Source: Tricholoma matsutake (lineage: Eukaryota; Basidiomycota; Agaricomycetes; Agaricales; Tricholomataceae). From it: a stretch of 64,000 nt of DNA. The stretch is taken from positions 4,340,001-4,404,000 of the forward strand of contig AP026547.1 of the NCBI GenBank assembly GCA_026075535.2, written 5' to 3'. A program made the position numbers and the translations under genes. Below the pieces are notes generated by a model. It was given only the letters and a program-made list of their open reading frames with translations. It was not told where the DNA came from and did no database searches. Below, piece after piece: positions 35,579-47,700 of this stretch (the stretch's first letter is position 1; every line of letters begins with the position of its first letter).

Positions 35579-38065
35579 CTACAAGAAGGCTTCCCTGGAT
35601 AACGTGCCCTACAGACGGCGCTGACATAAGCATCCCGAATACTAGATAGTAATACTACTCACCTTCACTTCATTGAAGTTCGCTATAGCTCTATCCAAAT
35701 CCCACCCATTCCCCGTCAAGCAATCCACAGCGAACTTGACGTTCAAACTAGTGCGTGCGCATATCTGCAGAACAAGTGGACGCTGCATTTCGGGCTACAA
35801 AAGGGACGACACCGCGTGAGTAAAGCTAATCCGAAATACGCGGGATCTGGCGAAGGACTTACGACATCGGTAAGAGCTGCTTGCTGATCAAGGGCCAATG
35901 AGGAGGCCAGTAGCTCTGGTTGTTGGGCCTGAGCAGCAGCGCGAGATGCTTGCGCCTGCTGCTGGCGCGTTAGGGCCTGAACTAGCATGGGACCAGGCTT
36001 CCATGCTTCGTGACTAGAGTATGCACGGATAGTCCACTGGTCTGATAGAATAACCACTTCCCAGCCGTTGATTTTCGCGCTAGCGGATATAAAAAGGGTC
36101 AACTTGTGGACCGCTGTGGGGAGAGGAACTTACCGAGAACCATCATGTGCGGGCGCTAGGATGAAGGACCGGTCAAACGATCGTATTCCTTCCGTTCCCA
36201 CTGTTCGAAGTGAAGAAAAGGGATAAATACGGTTAGGTAACCACCCCGAAGGTTCAGGATAACGACATACCCTCCGTAAACTGCCCATGGACAGTCAACA
36301 GGAGGCCCATGCCCTGACCATGCACCACTGGGAAAGAGTCTATGCAAAACTTTTCGGGTGGGCCTCCTATGTCATGCTTCGTTGCGGGCAAATCTGCTAG
36401 AGCTTTTACGGCTTGCTCTGCTCCTATATGGAAGCTTTTCACTGCGGTTCCGGCACCAGTACCAATCCTCGTAAGATTGCGAGAGCCACCCATACCCCCA
36501 TCCATCCAAGGCTTCCAGTTCAACTTCGTTTGGTTCGGCATGTCGCGGGAATATTGGAAGCCCTGCAGCCGGGCTCTTGCAGGCACCGTCGTATTAAGGG
36601 AATACGAGAATGTCGCTGCGGGATCATACGCGTCGAGGAGCTCAGTTCGTCGTGTGTCGAGTGTAGTGAAGAAGCTAAATAAGAAATGTCAGAACTACTT
36701 CGAAAGGACAGCAGAGACAACAGACCGTAAGAGGAAATTGCTGACGATAGAGCCATCGACGCCTGTTACAAATGAAGCACCCATCTCGGACGGGAATTTG
36801 GTTGCAGTGGGTCGGTTAATCGAAGCAGAAGATGTCGTCGACGATTGTGGCACATCGAAAGAGATTTGGGCAATTGGCTCTTGGTCAAGGACCTGTAATG
36901 ATGAGAATCGTTGTGCCATGATCCTAAATTCAAGTGTGATTGGTGCACTGAACAATGTCAATTATGATAATTTATTCCGCACTGTCGGTAACGGTCACCA
37001 CGACCGTTCTGATACTCTAATTCCCGTACAGGGTTTCCCAGAAGCACCAGCTCGCGTAGGTTCAACATCTTCTGCTTCCGTTGCGAGATGCAATCAAGCT
37101 CCTTCACCGAGCGTATGTTGTTATTCTGCAACGAGAGGTTGACAAGATCGGGAAGGTAATGGTGAATATATGTAAGATGTTCCCCGACCAGGTTATTGCT
37201 GGCAAGCGACAACGTTTGTACCTAGCATTCGACAGTTGAAAATCAGTATCGCTGAGCAAGCAAAGGAACATACTTTGGGCTTCAACTGGGAGGCAATCTT
37301 GTATAGAACTCCAGCATGGCGTGCGTCACCTCCATAACCAGGTGCCATGAGGTTGAGTTTCTTCACAAGGTCATGGTCGACCAATGACTGCAGAGATGCA
37401 ATTAGGATCGATTTGCAAACACGGTATGCTTGAAGACATCGCGGGACATATTCGCACTGCTCCGAAATGCGTTCAGCTAATCAAACTAACAGCTCTTACC
37501 TCAAGATTAAGAAAACGCGTCTCCGGATCATACCGTGACTTGACTACGTCTCTCCACTGATCTACAAGCTTGGCTTTAGCCGCTGATGTTCGTATTACTG
37601 GGGAGCTTCCGGCGGTCGCAGAGACGGCATTGCGTCGTATCCGCCCAACAAGGGTTGGACGTGCAGCACCTCTAATTGCCAGAGGGTCCGATGGACCGGA
37701 ATGTGATGACGACACACGGCTGGGACCCTAAAGTTTCAAAAGATCGGTTAGTCTCAACACGTTTCTCTGGAGGTTAAAAATGAATGAAGACCATAGAGAA
37801 TAGATTGATTGTTGCCATATAGCAAAGACGATAGTGGGGTTGAGTAACTTACTGGTCGTGGACCCCCTAAAAGATCTTTCTTGCTCGACAAATCTGGTGC
37901 ACGAGACCTATGTGTATGTGACCGAGTCCTGGATGACCCCTTCCTCCCTCCTGGCCTATCGGTCAGGTCACGCATGGTTGTGTCGCGATCCATTAGACCG
38001 GCACTACGCAGTGCGTTATTGGCGATAGTCCTTGAGCCTGGTGCTGGTGTAGGACTCGAGAACAT
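35579..38065 (-). CDS. MEX67: MEX67/NXF1-type mRNA export receptor
   Basis: Carries mature mRNA through nuclear pores with Mtr2/p15. ATG at 38065 ([20 protein letters not shown]), then a basic Arg/Ser N-terminus. Next are [39 protein letters not shown], and leucine-rich repeats ([53 protein letters not shown]). An NTF2-like domain follows ([19 protein letters not shown] ... [12 protein letters not shown] ... [20 protein letters not shown] ... [19 protein letters not shown]). After a Gln/Ala linker comes the UBA-like TAP-C domain ([36 protein letters not shown]). A final small exon adds GTLSREAFL and the TAG at 35579. Domain order and end are those of the family. Inner splice sites partly inferred. 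Confidence 0.9.
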
Positions 38066-38266
38066 TAAAAGATGAATACTATGGGAGGAGGTGAAACAAT
38101 CGAAAAGGAGTCGGAAGGATGTAGAAGATGTCCAAGCTGCGTGAGTCTTGTCACAAGGCGACGATTGAGTCACAGTGACAAAGGCAGTGCCGATCCATAT
38201 TTCCCACGATAACCTAAACTTGGTACACGAACTCTACGACATATCCACAAACCAACGCGTCTACAA

Positions 38267-40595
38267 TTAATCAGACTCAGCCGAATCTTCGCCAAATAAG
38301 CACGGGCCCTGCCAGCGGAAAACACCATCGACTTCCTTAACGTTCAGCTCGAACGGGGTAAGCAGATCAGTCGGGGGTGGTGTCTTCCTGTTACTATAGT
38401 ACACTTCCGTTATTTCGTCTCCTTCAGTACTGATGCCAGCGGGTAACGGGAACTCTTCAGCAGTACAACGTGTCATTATCTCCTCCAAACGCAGTGGATA
38501 GCATCCGATACGGTCGTAGGGATCATTGCACAACTGTTCCGGGTCGGTGATGCCGATGGTCGATTTTGGTGCAGTCAGCGCGAGGTCGAGGAACGAACTA
38601 CCCGCAAGTCTTGATCCATTGCTTATGGTGCCAGCTGGGCTAAGCGTGGATGGAAACATATTCGAATGTTCTGCAGTGGAATAAACATAGTGAGGAGATG
38701 ACATCAAGCTGTCATTCGCCTCCGACGCCAGCGAATCATATCGAAGAGGCGAAAGTTTCCCCGTATCGCAAGTCTCTGGCACGTGTTTATCATCATCGTG
38801 CAATAACACATGTCCGAATGACGAAAATGAGTCACTGCTTGAGGAATTGAAACGCAGGGCGCCCTTTTGAGAGTTCTTCCCGTCCGTGAAGTTGAGCCGG
38901 AAGATCGATGAAGATCGCGCAGGAGCCAACCTATAAGGCGACGAATGGCCATGGGTCGTCAGTTCCGGGTGCAGTGATTCCCCGTCTTGATTTAAATCTG
39001 GTCTTCCCGATGCTGAAGACGAAGACTCATGCGATGACGATGAATGAGCGGACAAAACAAGTCTCGTGGCCGGAGAATTGCCAGAATGAGACGACACGGG
39101 CGCAGATATGCTAAAGTTTCGTTCATCATCCTGCAAGTTAGGAGCACGCGAAGCAGAGCTTGTTTCCATGGTATCATGTACAAACATATGTGACTTGCCA
39201 GGCGACAAACCCAGTATAACACCGATAGTATGCCAAGGATCTTCATGTTCGTATAGGTTATTCGATGAGAAAGACGGACAAGGAGCATTAGGTGACGCCA
39301 TGGGTAAATCATCATGAGAGGCGAAAGCATTTGTAACATCGTTGCCAAAACTACGAGATAAGATTGTGTACTGTTCTTGACCAGGGGGCGTAGCGGGTGA
39401 ATTTTCATCGGAAGTCCGTGATGTCGACGATACCGGTTGGGACCTGACAGAGTAATCTTCTGGCCAGTCTATCAGACAATGGGATTCCGAGTGCACCAGA
39501 GAGGGTGGGCTTGATTGCTGATAACGATTTGATATATGCTCAACTACTGGAATGTGAGCGTCCGACCTCGATGCAGAATGATATTTACCTGGCGATAGTG
39601 GCATGCTACCATTGGAACGATCTTGAAGGCCAGCCTCGAAGTCCGAATAACTGATATCGATATCCTGTTCCATGTCCAAGTTGTGGGAGTCTTCCCAAGA
39701 GCCCTCATCTTCTAGGCTTGCACTTTCACTAGACGCAGTCCCAACACCAGATATATGCGCCAGGTCCTGCGTATCAAAGGGGTCCGCGGAAGGTGCGGGA
39801 CGTCGTAGGTCCAAAGGATCTTGTTCGCTGAAAGCAGTAATATTGCGGGGTTCGTGCTCCTCATCTTCACGACTTATGTTCTGTTCGATGTCAGACATAA
39901 CCGCAAGCGACTAATTCTAAATGCACCTGTCTTTTATATTCTCCATCGCTGGGTGGTTCCCATTCCTTATGACGTCTTGGCTGCTTGATTCCTCGAAATG
40001 ATCTGTGAACTCTAGGAGGTGTCCGACATCCTGAAAGACCAGCCAAATCAGGCAACGCAAGAATCCGATCCATAATTGCTCGCAGAGATATCGCTGGTGG
40101 CGGCGAAACGGTCTAGAGTGCAGACGAAAACAGAATTTTCCCTAACCACTCACGGTTTGAGGTATCAAGCGCGTCAATCAGTTTCGAGCGTCGACTGCTG
40201 CTGCCTCCAGAGCTACACTGTTTCATCAGCATCGGCCTTGAGTTGTTCGATCTAGGAGTACAAGAAGAAAACCGCATCGGGCTGGGAATAAAACTCGATA
40301 CACCATAATGAGGCGATATATCAGTCTCCTGTCTTGCATGGGCTAGATCGATGTTAGAGCGCTGTGGTTCTCCTCCGTCTCCTACGTCGTATGAGTTTGC
40401 CTCCCGCTGGTCATTTGCGATACCTTTCGATAACAAATCTAGACGTCGGCGACCGAAGAATTTTTTCTGTATGCGTCCAGTGGAGTCTTTTGCTCTTGCC
40501 TTGGCTGCATTTCTGAAATCGGAGTGAACCACAGCATAACAGTGCACCTAGAATTCCAATTACCGCTTTCCTCCCATATAGTTGGCCCCAGGCAT
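38267..40595 (-). CDS. Hypothetical serine-rich protein, four exons
   Basis: Exons: 40595-40564, 40512-40154, 40093-39927, 39880-38267, total 2172 nt = 723 aa plus stop. The start MPGANYMGGKRNAAKARAKD is formed by splicing exons 1 and 2 and is strongly basic. Other ATGs upstream are closed by stops. Intron 3 has a CTGAC branch-like motif 11 nt before its AG and removes an in-frame ATG at 39898 that might otherwise be taken as the start. The large last exon is Ser/Asp-rich and disordered, ending WQGPCLFGEDSAESD. No known domain. It is divergent to the gypsy H insertion, with only about 600 bp between. Confidence 0.75.
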
Positions 40596-41210
40596 CTTTT
40601 GTCCTGAAGAGAGGTAACTCCAGAAGTTGTCCAAAAGTCACACTAGACTCGTGACCACTCCCTCGTACGAGTATGAGCGCTTGAGCAAGCGTCGATACCT
40701 CGTAGAGGGACTGGTGTAAGGATAGCGTGATCCGGGTGATGCGCGCTCCGGTATTTTCCTTTTCATCTTCCCGTTCCGTTATTTCATTTATTTCGTCTCT
40801 ATGGTTTCTTTCCTTTTCTTTTATCCTATCTCTTCTCACACAATGACTTATCTGTATTTCCAATCCCTTGCTGCTTACTACTTGACAACGAGCTGGACTC
40901 TTTATTTAGACACCCGACATGCCCGAATTCTTACTTATATAAACGAGCAGTTTTGTAACTAGTAGGGTAGAAAATTCCAAGCCTATTAAACTGTCTATCG
41001 AGTGACATTAGAACTTCGTGTGCTAGAACCGTGATTCGTCACGCTTATATCACATATTTTTGACAGTCTACTCGCTCAAACTTTACTACTACTAAACTTC
41101 TGCTCGCTTCGCATCTGGATCTCTTAGTCTGATCAACTGGGGCTCTCACTGCTAGGCGACACCTTTGCGACAACTGTTCTGTAACCCACCTATATTAACA
41201 CTTCATCATT
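40596..41210 (+). promoter_or_regulatory. Leader/5' LTR region of gypsy H with TATA box (limits unknown)
   Basis: Upstream of the gypsy H Gag ATG (41211). TATATAAA occurs at 40936-40943, about 270 bp before the ATG, suitable as the LTR promoter. The LTR borders cannot be set because its 3' partner lies beyond the window. The left part must also include the promoter of the minus-strand gene starting at 40595. Confidence 0.4.
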
Positions 41211-41267
41211 ATGTCTGAAACTCGTTACCCACTTCGTAACCGCCTGGCCCGCGAATATGTGGCTGCG
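41211..41267 (+). pseudogene. First 19 codons of gypsy H Gag
   Basis: Reads MSETRYPLRNRLAREYVAA and then meets the TIR element. The last eight bases, TGGCTGCG (41260-41267), recur as TGGCTGCA at 54201-54208, where the frame goes on as APTPGEILSS. The single difference is a CpG-to-CpA change. Confidence 0.8.
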
Positions 41268-41297
41268 CAGGACCCCTGAAAGTTCACCCAAATGCCT
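41268..41297 (+). repeat. Left terminal inverted repeat (30 bp)
   Basis: Starts CAGGACCCCTGAAAGTTCAC; exact reverse complement of 54173-54202. Confidence 0.92.
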
Positions 41298-41308
41298 GAG
41301 GCGAGTGC

Positions 41309-41448
41309 GGATAAAAACCGGCCAAAAATCCCAAAATGCCTAAGTCAATCCGGATAAAAACTGGGAAATTTTTGACAAATCCCTGAGGCAGTCGTGCGGA
41401 TAAAAATGGACCTAACAGCCATAGGCCTAGTCTGAGTGCGGATAAAAA
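41309..41448 (+). repeat. Four subterminal GGATAAAAA motifs, left end
   Basis: GGATAAAAA at 41309, 41352, 41398 and 41440, spaced 42-46 bp, mostly preceded by GTGC or TC and near GCCTGAGG. All are on the plus strand. Possible transposase binding sites (inference). Confidence 0.8.
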
Positions 41449-41452
41449 TCAA

Positions 41453-41540
41453 CTACACAGAGGATCGAACCCAACACCTACTAAGTATAATCATGATGAA
41501 CAAACATTAACATAACCACTAGTCTATAACAACCATTCAT
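41453..41540 (-). other. tRNA-like segment (A- and B-box look-alikes)
   Basis: On the minus strand, TAGACTAGTGGTTA (A-box-like, about 41526-41513) lies about 45 nt upstream of GGGTTCGATCCTC (B-box-like, about 41472-41460), as in tRNA genes or tRNA-derived SINEs. The acceptor stem and T-stem do not pair well, so a working tRNA gene is unlikely. It is probably a decayed tRNA-derived piece in the transposon end, or coincidence. Confidence 0.3.
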
Positions 41541-41685
41541 TTTATAGGCAACTTATCGTGTACTAAGGATAGGAAGTCAATCTAAACAAAAAAATAATAA
41601 TCCATTGCCAGTGCGTCAAACGTCCGACACTCGGCCCCGCCTTGACATCATTCCCGTTGTTCGTCTCACACCTGCCAAACTCGTC

Positions 41686-43074
41686 ATGGCTGACCCTGGC
41701 AATGTCCTCGATCTGGTCACCCCACATCAGTTTGACAAGAATGAATGGATAGGAAATGGGCGAACATATCCTGCGAATCAACAGGATGTTCCACCAGAAT
41801 TATCGACATACTGTGACCACCTGCTTGAAATTCCAACAAACTTCGCAAAGGCAGCATTTCCCGATGCCGGCATTTCTATCGAGAAGTTCCTGAAATTACG
41901 CCTTCTCAAACCATCCTTCAGTGTGGTCCATGTACAGGCTGACCGATGTTTTACGCGTTTCGCAGCCAATGAAGATCCGGGATGCCTCTTGATACGGCCT
42001 ATTCCAAGCAGAGCCTTCATAGACAACTTGAAGAAAAGTTATGGACAGGCGGTCTTGAATGGAAGCAAGTCTGTTGAGGATCCAAGATACCCTGGTTCCC
42101 GCTTACCACTATGGTGTATCCAGTTTTGGATGGAGATCCTTCTTGTCATTGATGCACAGATGAAATGGAGACAATCACTCACCTGGATTGATAACTGTCT
42201 CAAAGCAGCTTGCTCAGATGCACGGTCTACACACCAGCTTGCACGTACCCATCTTCTATCATTGCGATGGAATGAGATAACCAATATACCAGGCGCGGGA
42301 TCCCAAACGACAACCCTAGTCTTCGCGCGGCTCTTGTCTGACGAGTGGATCAACGACACGCTCATTGATATGATGTTCAGTCAGCTGTCAGAACGTGTCG
42401 AAGAAGATTCCATTTTGGACTCCTTCGTAATCATTGAAACCCTGCGGTTCATGCAGGATATCAACAAAGCTAGCTCAGAAAGCGACCACACCAAACCTCT
42501 TACATCATTCTTGAAACGCTTAGAAAATCGCATTCGAAAAGGCAAATTCGAGACACTCATCTTCCCTGTGCACCTTGGACAGGAGAACCATTGGCTTGCT
42601 TTCAAGATTGACTTTGAGCATGGAGAACTATCATATGGCGATTCACTATCGCATTGAGGGATGCCCCCTTCAAAAGGAATCATAAAAAAATTGCAGTGGT
42701 GGCTCCGGAAACGCTTTTGTGGGCCGTTCAAGGACTGTGGGGATGTTCTCGAGCATGGTCGTCAGGAAGATGGAACAGAGTGCGGCGTCATAACACCAAA
42801 TACCGCTGCATGAGAGGTGTTTCACGACGAGTTGTGGAGACAGGATCATAAAGTTGTTGAACGTGTCAGTTGGTTTCAACGACTATCGGCTGCGCACGTA
42901 AAGGATGTAAGTGTTATTAATCCAGTAGTTGCTGTTATAGACACTCACCTTCGTTTTAATTAGATCAATGAAGACAGCACCAAGGTTTCCTACATTTCCT
43001 GCGACACCAACAGCTCGAACGATGTATCTACAAATGTGGTCAACTCCAAGGGATGCTCAACGCAACCGAATCCT
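41686..43074 (+). pseudogene. Ulp1/C48-type protease domain of the TIR element
   Basis: ATG at 41686 (MADPGNVLDLVTPHQ). After about 200 codons comes the C48 cysteine-protease fold: RLLSDEWINDTLIDMM; catalytic His in GQENHWLAFKIDFEHG; Asp in LSYGDSLSH; Gln and Cys in RQEDGTECGV (about 42760). All four key residues are present. The frame is broken by a TGA at 42655-42657 directly after SLSH, at a likely former CGA. An intron (about 42908-42963, TTTTAATTAG end) leads to INEDSTKVSYISCD. The same frame goes on past the MITE into the transposase part, so the original product was one long fusion protein. Ulp1 enzymes remove SUMO or related modifiers. Confidence 0.75.
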
Positions 43075-43702
43075 GTAAGGTAGAAGACATCCATAACCTG
43101 CCAACGTCACGTGTCATTACTTTTGTGATGGTAACACGCCAAAAAAGGCGAAAATTCTTCGAAACAGCTCTAGAACATGTTGAGACAAGATTCTTCCAGT
43201 TTTGTTCAATACGAACCCTTTGGATACATGTAGAGGCCTTGTATTCCAAACCACATCATGTAGGAATAAGTATTGAGTGAGGAATTCAACAATAAATGAT
43301 TATAACTATGTACTGATTGATCAACTGTCAATACACCTACGACGATCGTCTAAACTATGTACTATAATGTGTGAAATTTGATAGCTGTGCTAAGCTGCCT
43401 TTGCGCTTTGTCCCCATGCGGCCGGTGCATGCAGGAGGTGTTGCACAGGCGGGATTGCCAAATATGACATGTTATCTATAAACTTTTGAATTCCAATTTG
43501 GGTACATCATTTTACATAAAATTGACCTTCTGGGAACCATCTAGTACATATTTAGACCAATTCCTATTGACTATATTTTGTATAAACTGCATATGTGAAG
43601 TTCTGAGGAGCATTTTTCCCATTTTGGTGCGAAATTTACCAATTTGGCAGTTGTCACACTGTCCACGTGATGTTGGCGGGTTATGGATGTCTTCTACCTT
43701 AC
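43075..43702. mobile_element. 628-bp MITE with 39-bp terminal inverted repeats
   Basis: 43075-43113 and 43664-43702 are inverted repeats of 39 bp with two mismatches, both C/T-type. They begin GTAAGGTAGAAGACATCC. The insert splits the TIR-element gene between ...STQPNP and EEINNEKNG. Deleting 630 bp (insert plus two bases) puts the two parts in the same frame. No protein-coding capacity. Flanks CT and CA may be a mutated 2-bp duplication. Confidence 0.8.
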
Positions 43703-44220
43703 CAGAAGAGATCAACAATGAAAAGAATGGAACCATCTCAATAGAATCATTACTTAACCCTGCACCCTCCCTTCCCCCGAAGGCTGATCCACCTATTCCA
43801 GCTATGTCCGATGGAGGTAGTCCTTCGTCTATCTCTAACACATCCCTAAGTAATGCACCAAGTAACTTGGATGATTGCACCACAATGATGATTGACAACT
43901 TGCCTAGCTCGGTCAGGGGAGATGTGAGAATGGAAATGCAGGGGTTGAGGGATGCATTTTCAATGTTGCAGAGAGAAAGGCTCAAAGACCCACCCAAAGC
44001 AAGGGCTAGAGGAATGAAACATGCACACTCAGATATCGAAGGTGATGTTAACGAGGCTGACAGCAAGGTGGGAAAAAAGTCTAAAAGTACCGGTGGTCAA
44101 TCAAAATCAGCTATTTGGGAACGTCTACAGAACAACAGGCATACGAAGAAAACCCTCACCAATGAGAATGAACAACTTTCCAAATTCAGGTCAAAGGTTT
44201 CAGACCTCAACAAACTTTCC

Positions 44221-44526
44221 TGTTGAAATTAATCCCTAATACATGCTGTATACATGAGGCAAATACATGCAGCATACACATGTATACATGAGGCGATACA
44301 TGCAGCATACGCATGTTACTGCGCTTACTGTGCATACATGTGGTAAACACATTCCCGAGTCATGTGACATCCTTAATATTATGTATATAAGGAGAACCTG
44401 TACCGTAGTAGGAATACAGTGTTCTTACCTCTGCTAACCCTAGCTGTAAGTCTAACTAAACCCCAGGTAGGTTGTAAGGAACGTGTAGTCTCTTCCCCTG
44501 TGCAGCGTATATAGTCTGCTCCAACA
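44221..44526 (+). repeat. Copia 5' LTR
   Basis: Starts TGTTGAAATTAATCCC, ends GCTCCAACA. Contains TATATAA at 44384-44390 and a duplicated ATACATGCAGCATAC segment in U3 that could serve as a promoter element. Confidence 0.96.
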
Positions 44527-44541
44527 GGTTATGGGCCCTGC
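44527..44541 (+). promoter_or_regulatory. Copia primer-binding site (half initiator-Met tRNA type)
   Basis: GGTTATGGGCCCTGC begins directly after the 5' LTR. Its complement, GCAGGGCCCAUAACC, resembles the anticodon stem-loop of initiator Met tRNA rather than a tRNA 3' end. Drosophila copia and yeast Ty5 are known to prime with the 5' half of cleaved initiator tRNA. Confidence 0.7.
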
Positions 44542-44776
44542 TGGGCACGTCGCGAACGCGCTTTAATTAGCTGCGAACGACGTTGACTTCATTGTCTCCA
44601 AATTTATAACCTTGCGCTCTTCGTGAGCTGCATTGCGCTCCCTGCGAGCTGCATATAAAACCTAGGTTGACTAGGGTTAATCACTCTGAAGGAGTGTTTT
44701 CTCCTGAGAACGTTAAACGTGTTTTATTGAGTAAAAAGACTGATTGAGCGCTTTTAACAGCTGCCACCACAGAATC

Positions 44777-47700
44777 ATGTCTTCAACTCTTGAAAAACTC
44801 GTTCAAACTTTCGACGGATCAAATTACATCTTATGGGCCGACTCTATGAAGGCGTGGCTCAGGTCTCAGGGCCTCTGGCAAATAACTAGCGGGGCGGAAC
44901 AAAAACCGCCCCCGGCGCCTCCCTTGACGGCGACGAACGCTACCTTGGTAGCGGACGCTAATGCCAAGCTCCAGACCTGGAGCAACAAAAACGACCAGGC
45001 TATTGGTAGCCTAGTGCTCCGCCTGGCCCCCTCCATTCGGCAGCGTGCCAACACAAAGGACACTGCTGAGGAGGTGTGGGACCTCATCCGCACCGATTAT
45101 GGTGTGGACGGCCCCTCCCAAGTCTTTTCGGACTTTAGGTCCGCAATAGCAATCAAAATCCCGGCTGCGAACCCCGCACCGGAGATTGCGAGAATGGCTG
45201 ACAAATTTGAGCGCCTCACGGCTGCTAACGTCGCCATCCCCGAGCTAGTACAGGCGATGATTCTACTTGCTGCGATGCCGCGCGAGTACGACTCATTGTC
45301 TGCAACGGTCCTTAACACGACCGCCACTAGCGCCTTGACATTTAAACATGTCAAGGACTCCATTGTTGCTGAAGCCTCAAGGCGCACAGCAGTTGGAAAG
45401 CCCGCTGGCCAGCCTCAGGCCAACAAACTTTCCGCTGTTAAGCGCAAGGGGGGAAACCCCAAATGGCAGCCCAAAGAAGGGCAAAACAGCAATGGAGACT
45501 CGTCCCGAAAACGTGGACGACGTGGGGACAGAAAGACTAAGGAGGAGAAGCCAAAAGAGAAACATACCCACCTCGCCTCCAACGCCTTTACCACCATAAA
45601 TGGTAATGGCACCATCATACCGCCGATGCCGCTCATACAGCGCATCGAGCGACGCGAACACACTCCCACAAGGGATCCTCGCCGCCGACCGCCTGCACAG
45701 GCATACACGGGCGCGGCCTCCTCTTCTCACTCGGTTTACACCGAATACCAGCAAGCTCGAGACACCCTCGAGCGCATGCAACTTCCGCGCAGCGCAAAAA
45801 ACCTGCGACCGCTGGAAGAGCACCTTACGGTGCGAGAAGGTAAGAGAAGGAGGATAGAGCCAGAAACCGAGGCTACGATCGAGGAGGTAGAAGACGATAC
45901 TGTCTCCCTCGGATCCGAACCTCCGGTAACTGACGAGGAAGTGTGGAAAGCCGTCGACGAAATACTCGTCGATGAACCCCTTGACACAGGGGCGTATGAT
46001 GACAGGTCAGTCCTTTTCCCTGCCACAAGCACTAAGATTAAAATTCCTATGAATACAGCGAACTTTTCATGTGAAATTTTACCGCTATTAAATGTATCAT
46101 GGAATTATGTAGATCTTAATATATGTGCTATGTGTGCAAAGGGAGATTGTAAGAAAGGTGCCGACTGGATCATGGATTCAGGCGCATCAAAACACTTCAC
46201 TGGTGAAATGAAAGATTTCGCTTCTTACGAGCCTTTACCGAGAAAGGACTCTACCTTGGTCCAAACGGCCACTGGTACTACTCATATAGTAGGAAAAGGA
46301 GCAGTCTTCATTAGGCACCAGGTAGTATGTAATGGGAAGTCAGAGACGCGTGAAACGCGACTATACCCCGTCTACTACATACCCGACATTAATACTCGAT
46401 TGATGTCAATGGGGGTCTTTTTACAAGACGGAAGTGATGTGCGTGGTTCCTCCGCATACATTTCATTCATCGAGCATGGAAACCCAATCATGCATTGTGT
46501 CCCTCTAAGGAGGAATGACACGATCTATTGGGCTCGGACTCATATATTGAGCACCAAAAAGGTTAATGTCGCGACCATTTATGTCGCTGACTACTTGACT
46601 TGGCATAGGCGACTTGGACACCCATCCAAAGAGGCGCTAGGGAAAATGCCTAAAAGCACCATAAAATTCCCAAGGAATTTAATTATTCCTAAAGACAAAA
46701 TTATATGTCCAGGGTGTGCAGAAGGGAAAATGACCTCAAAATCTTTTCCCGAGTCAGACTCACGAGCTGACAAATCCTTTGAATTAATACATTCCGACCT
46801 AAAGGAACTCCCGGTACAATCGTACCACAAACATAAATACTTCATTGTATTTCTGGATGACAAAACGTCACATATTTGGGTCCAATGCCTTAGAAAGAAA
46901 TCTGACGCTGCTGCAGCGATTAGACAATTTCAAGCAATGGCTAAGACCCAATATGGCGCTACAATCAAGCGCTGGCGTGTTGATCCAGGGGGGGAGTTCA
47001 AGGATCGTGAGCTACAAAAACAGCTCAAGGATTTAGGCATCAAAATAGAGATGTCTGCACCCCACGTTCATCAACAGAACGGGCGCGCAGAGCGCGCCAT
47101 AAGGACAATAATGGAAAAGTCGCAAACCCTGCGATTCACCGCTTGTCTACCACAATCATGGTGGGAATTTTGCATAGAACATGCAACACATTTATACAAC
47201 CGAACCCCAATAAGGCGCCTGAAATGGCTGACACCTTTTGAGGACCTGACAAAGGTCCGCCCAGATCTAAACAATCTGAAGGTCTTCGGTTGCGGTGCTT
47301 ATGTCTATCTACCAAAGGAAAAACGTCCAACAACATTGTCTCCTCGATCGGAGCTAATGACGTACCTTGGAGTAGAAGATGGCATTAAAGCATATCGTTT
47401 CATGCGACGAAACGGCGCAATATTCATTGGTGCTACGGCACTATTTGATGAAACGATGTTCCCATGCTGTCCCGGAGCTAAAACTCCTGCCAAGACAGAC
47501 CTTGGTGATTTTCCACCAGAACCAGAAGATGACGACCACTCATCTGGAACGGATGGCGATGACCCTATACCGCCACAAAATCCGCCCCTTCCTCCATCAT
47601 CAGAAGATGATGATGATGATTTACCAAGTGAGCAAAAGGCGCATGACGATGCGACTAACGCTCCTCCTCCGCCGCCTCCAGCTAGCACTGAGGACTTTCG

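Noticed and set aside
38267..39898. Separate gene starting with MSDIEQNISRED
   Set aside because: The ATG falls inside a good intron, and upstream exons join in phase to the rest.
41453..41540. Functional tRNA gene
   Set aside because: Acceptor and T stems do not pair; kept only as a tRNA-like segment.
43075..43705. MITE read as a spliceosomal intron
   Set aside because: Exact GT-AG removal shifts the downstream frame by one relative to the coding sequence on the left. The 39-bp inverted ends are better explained by a transposon.
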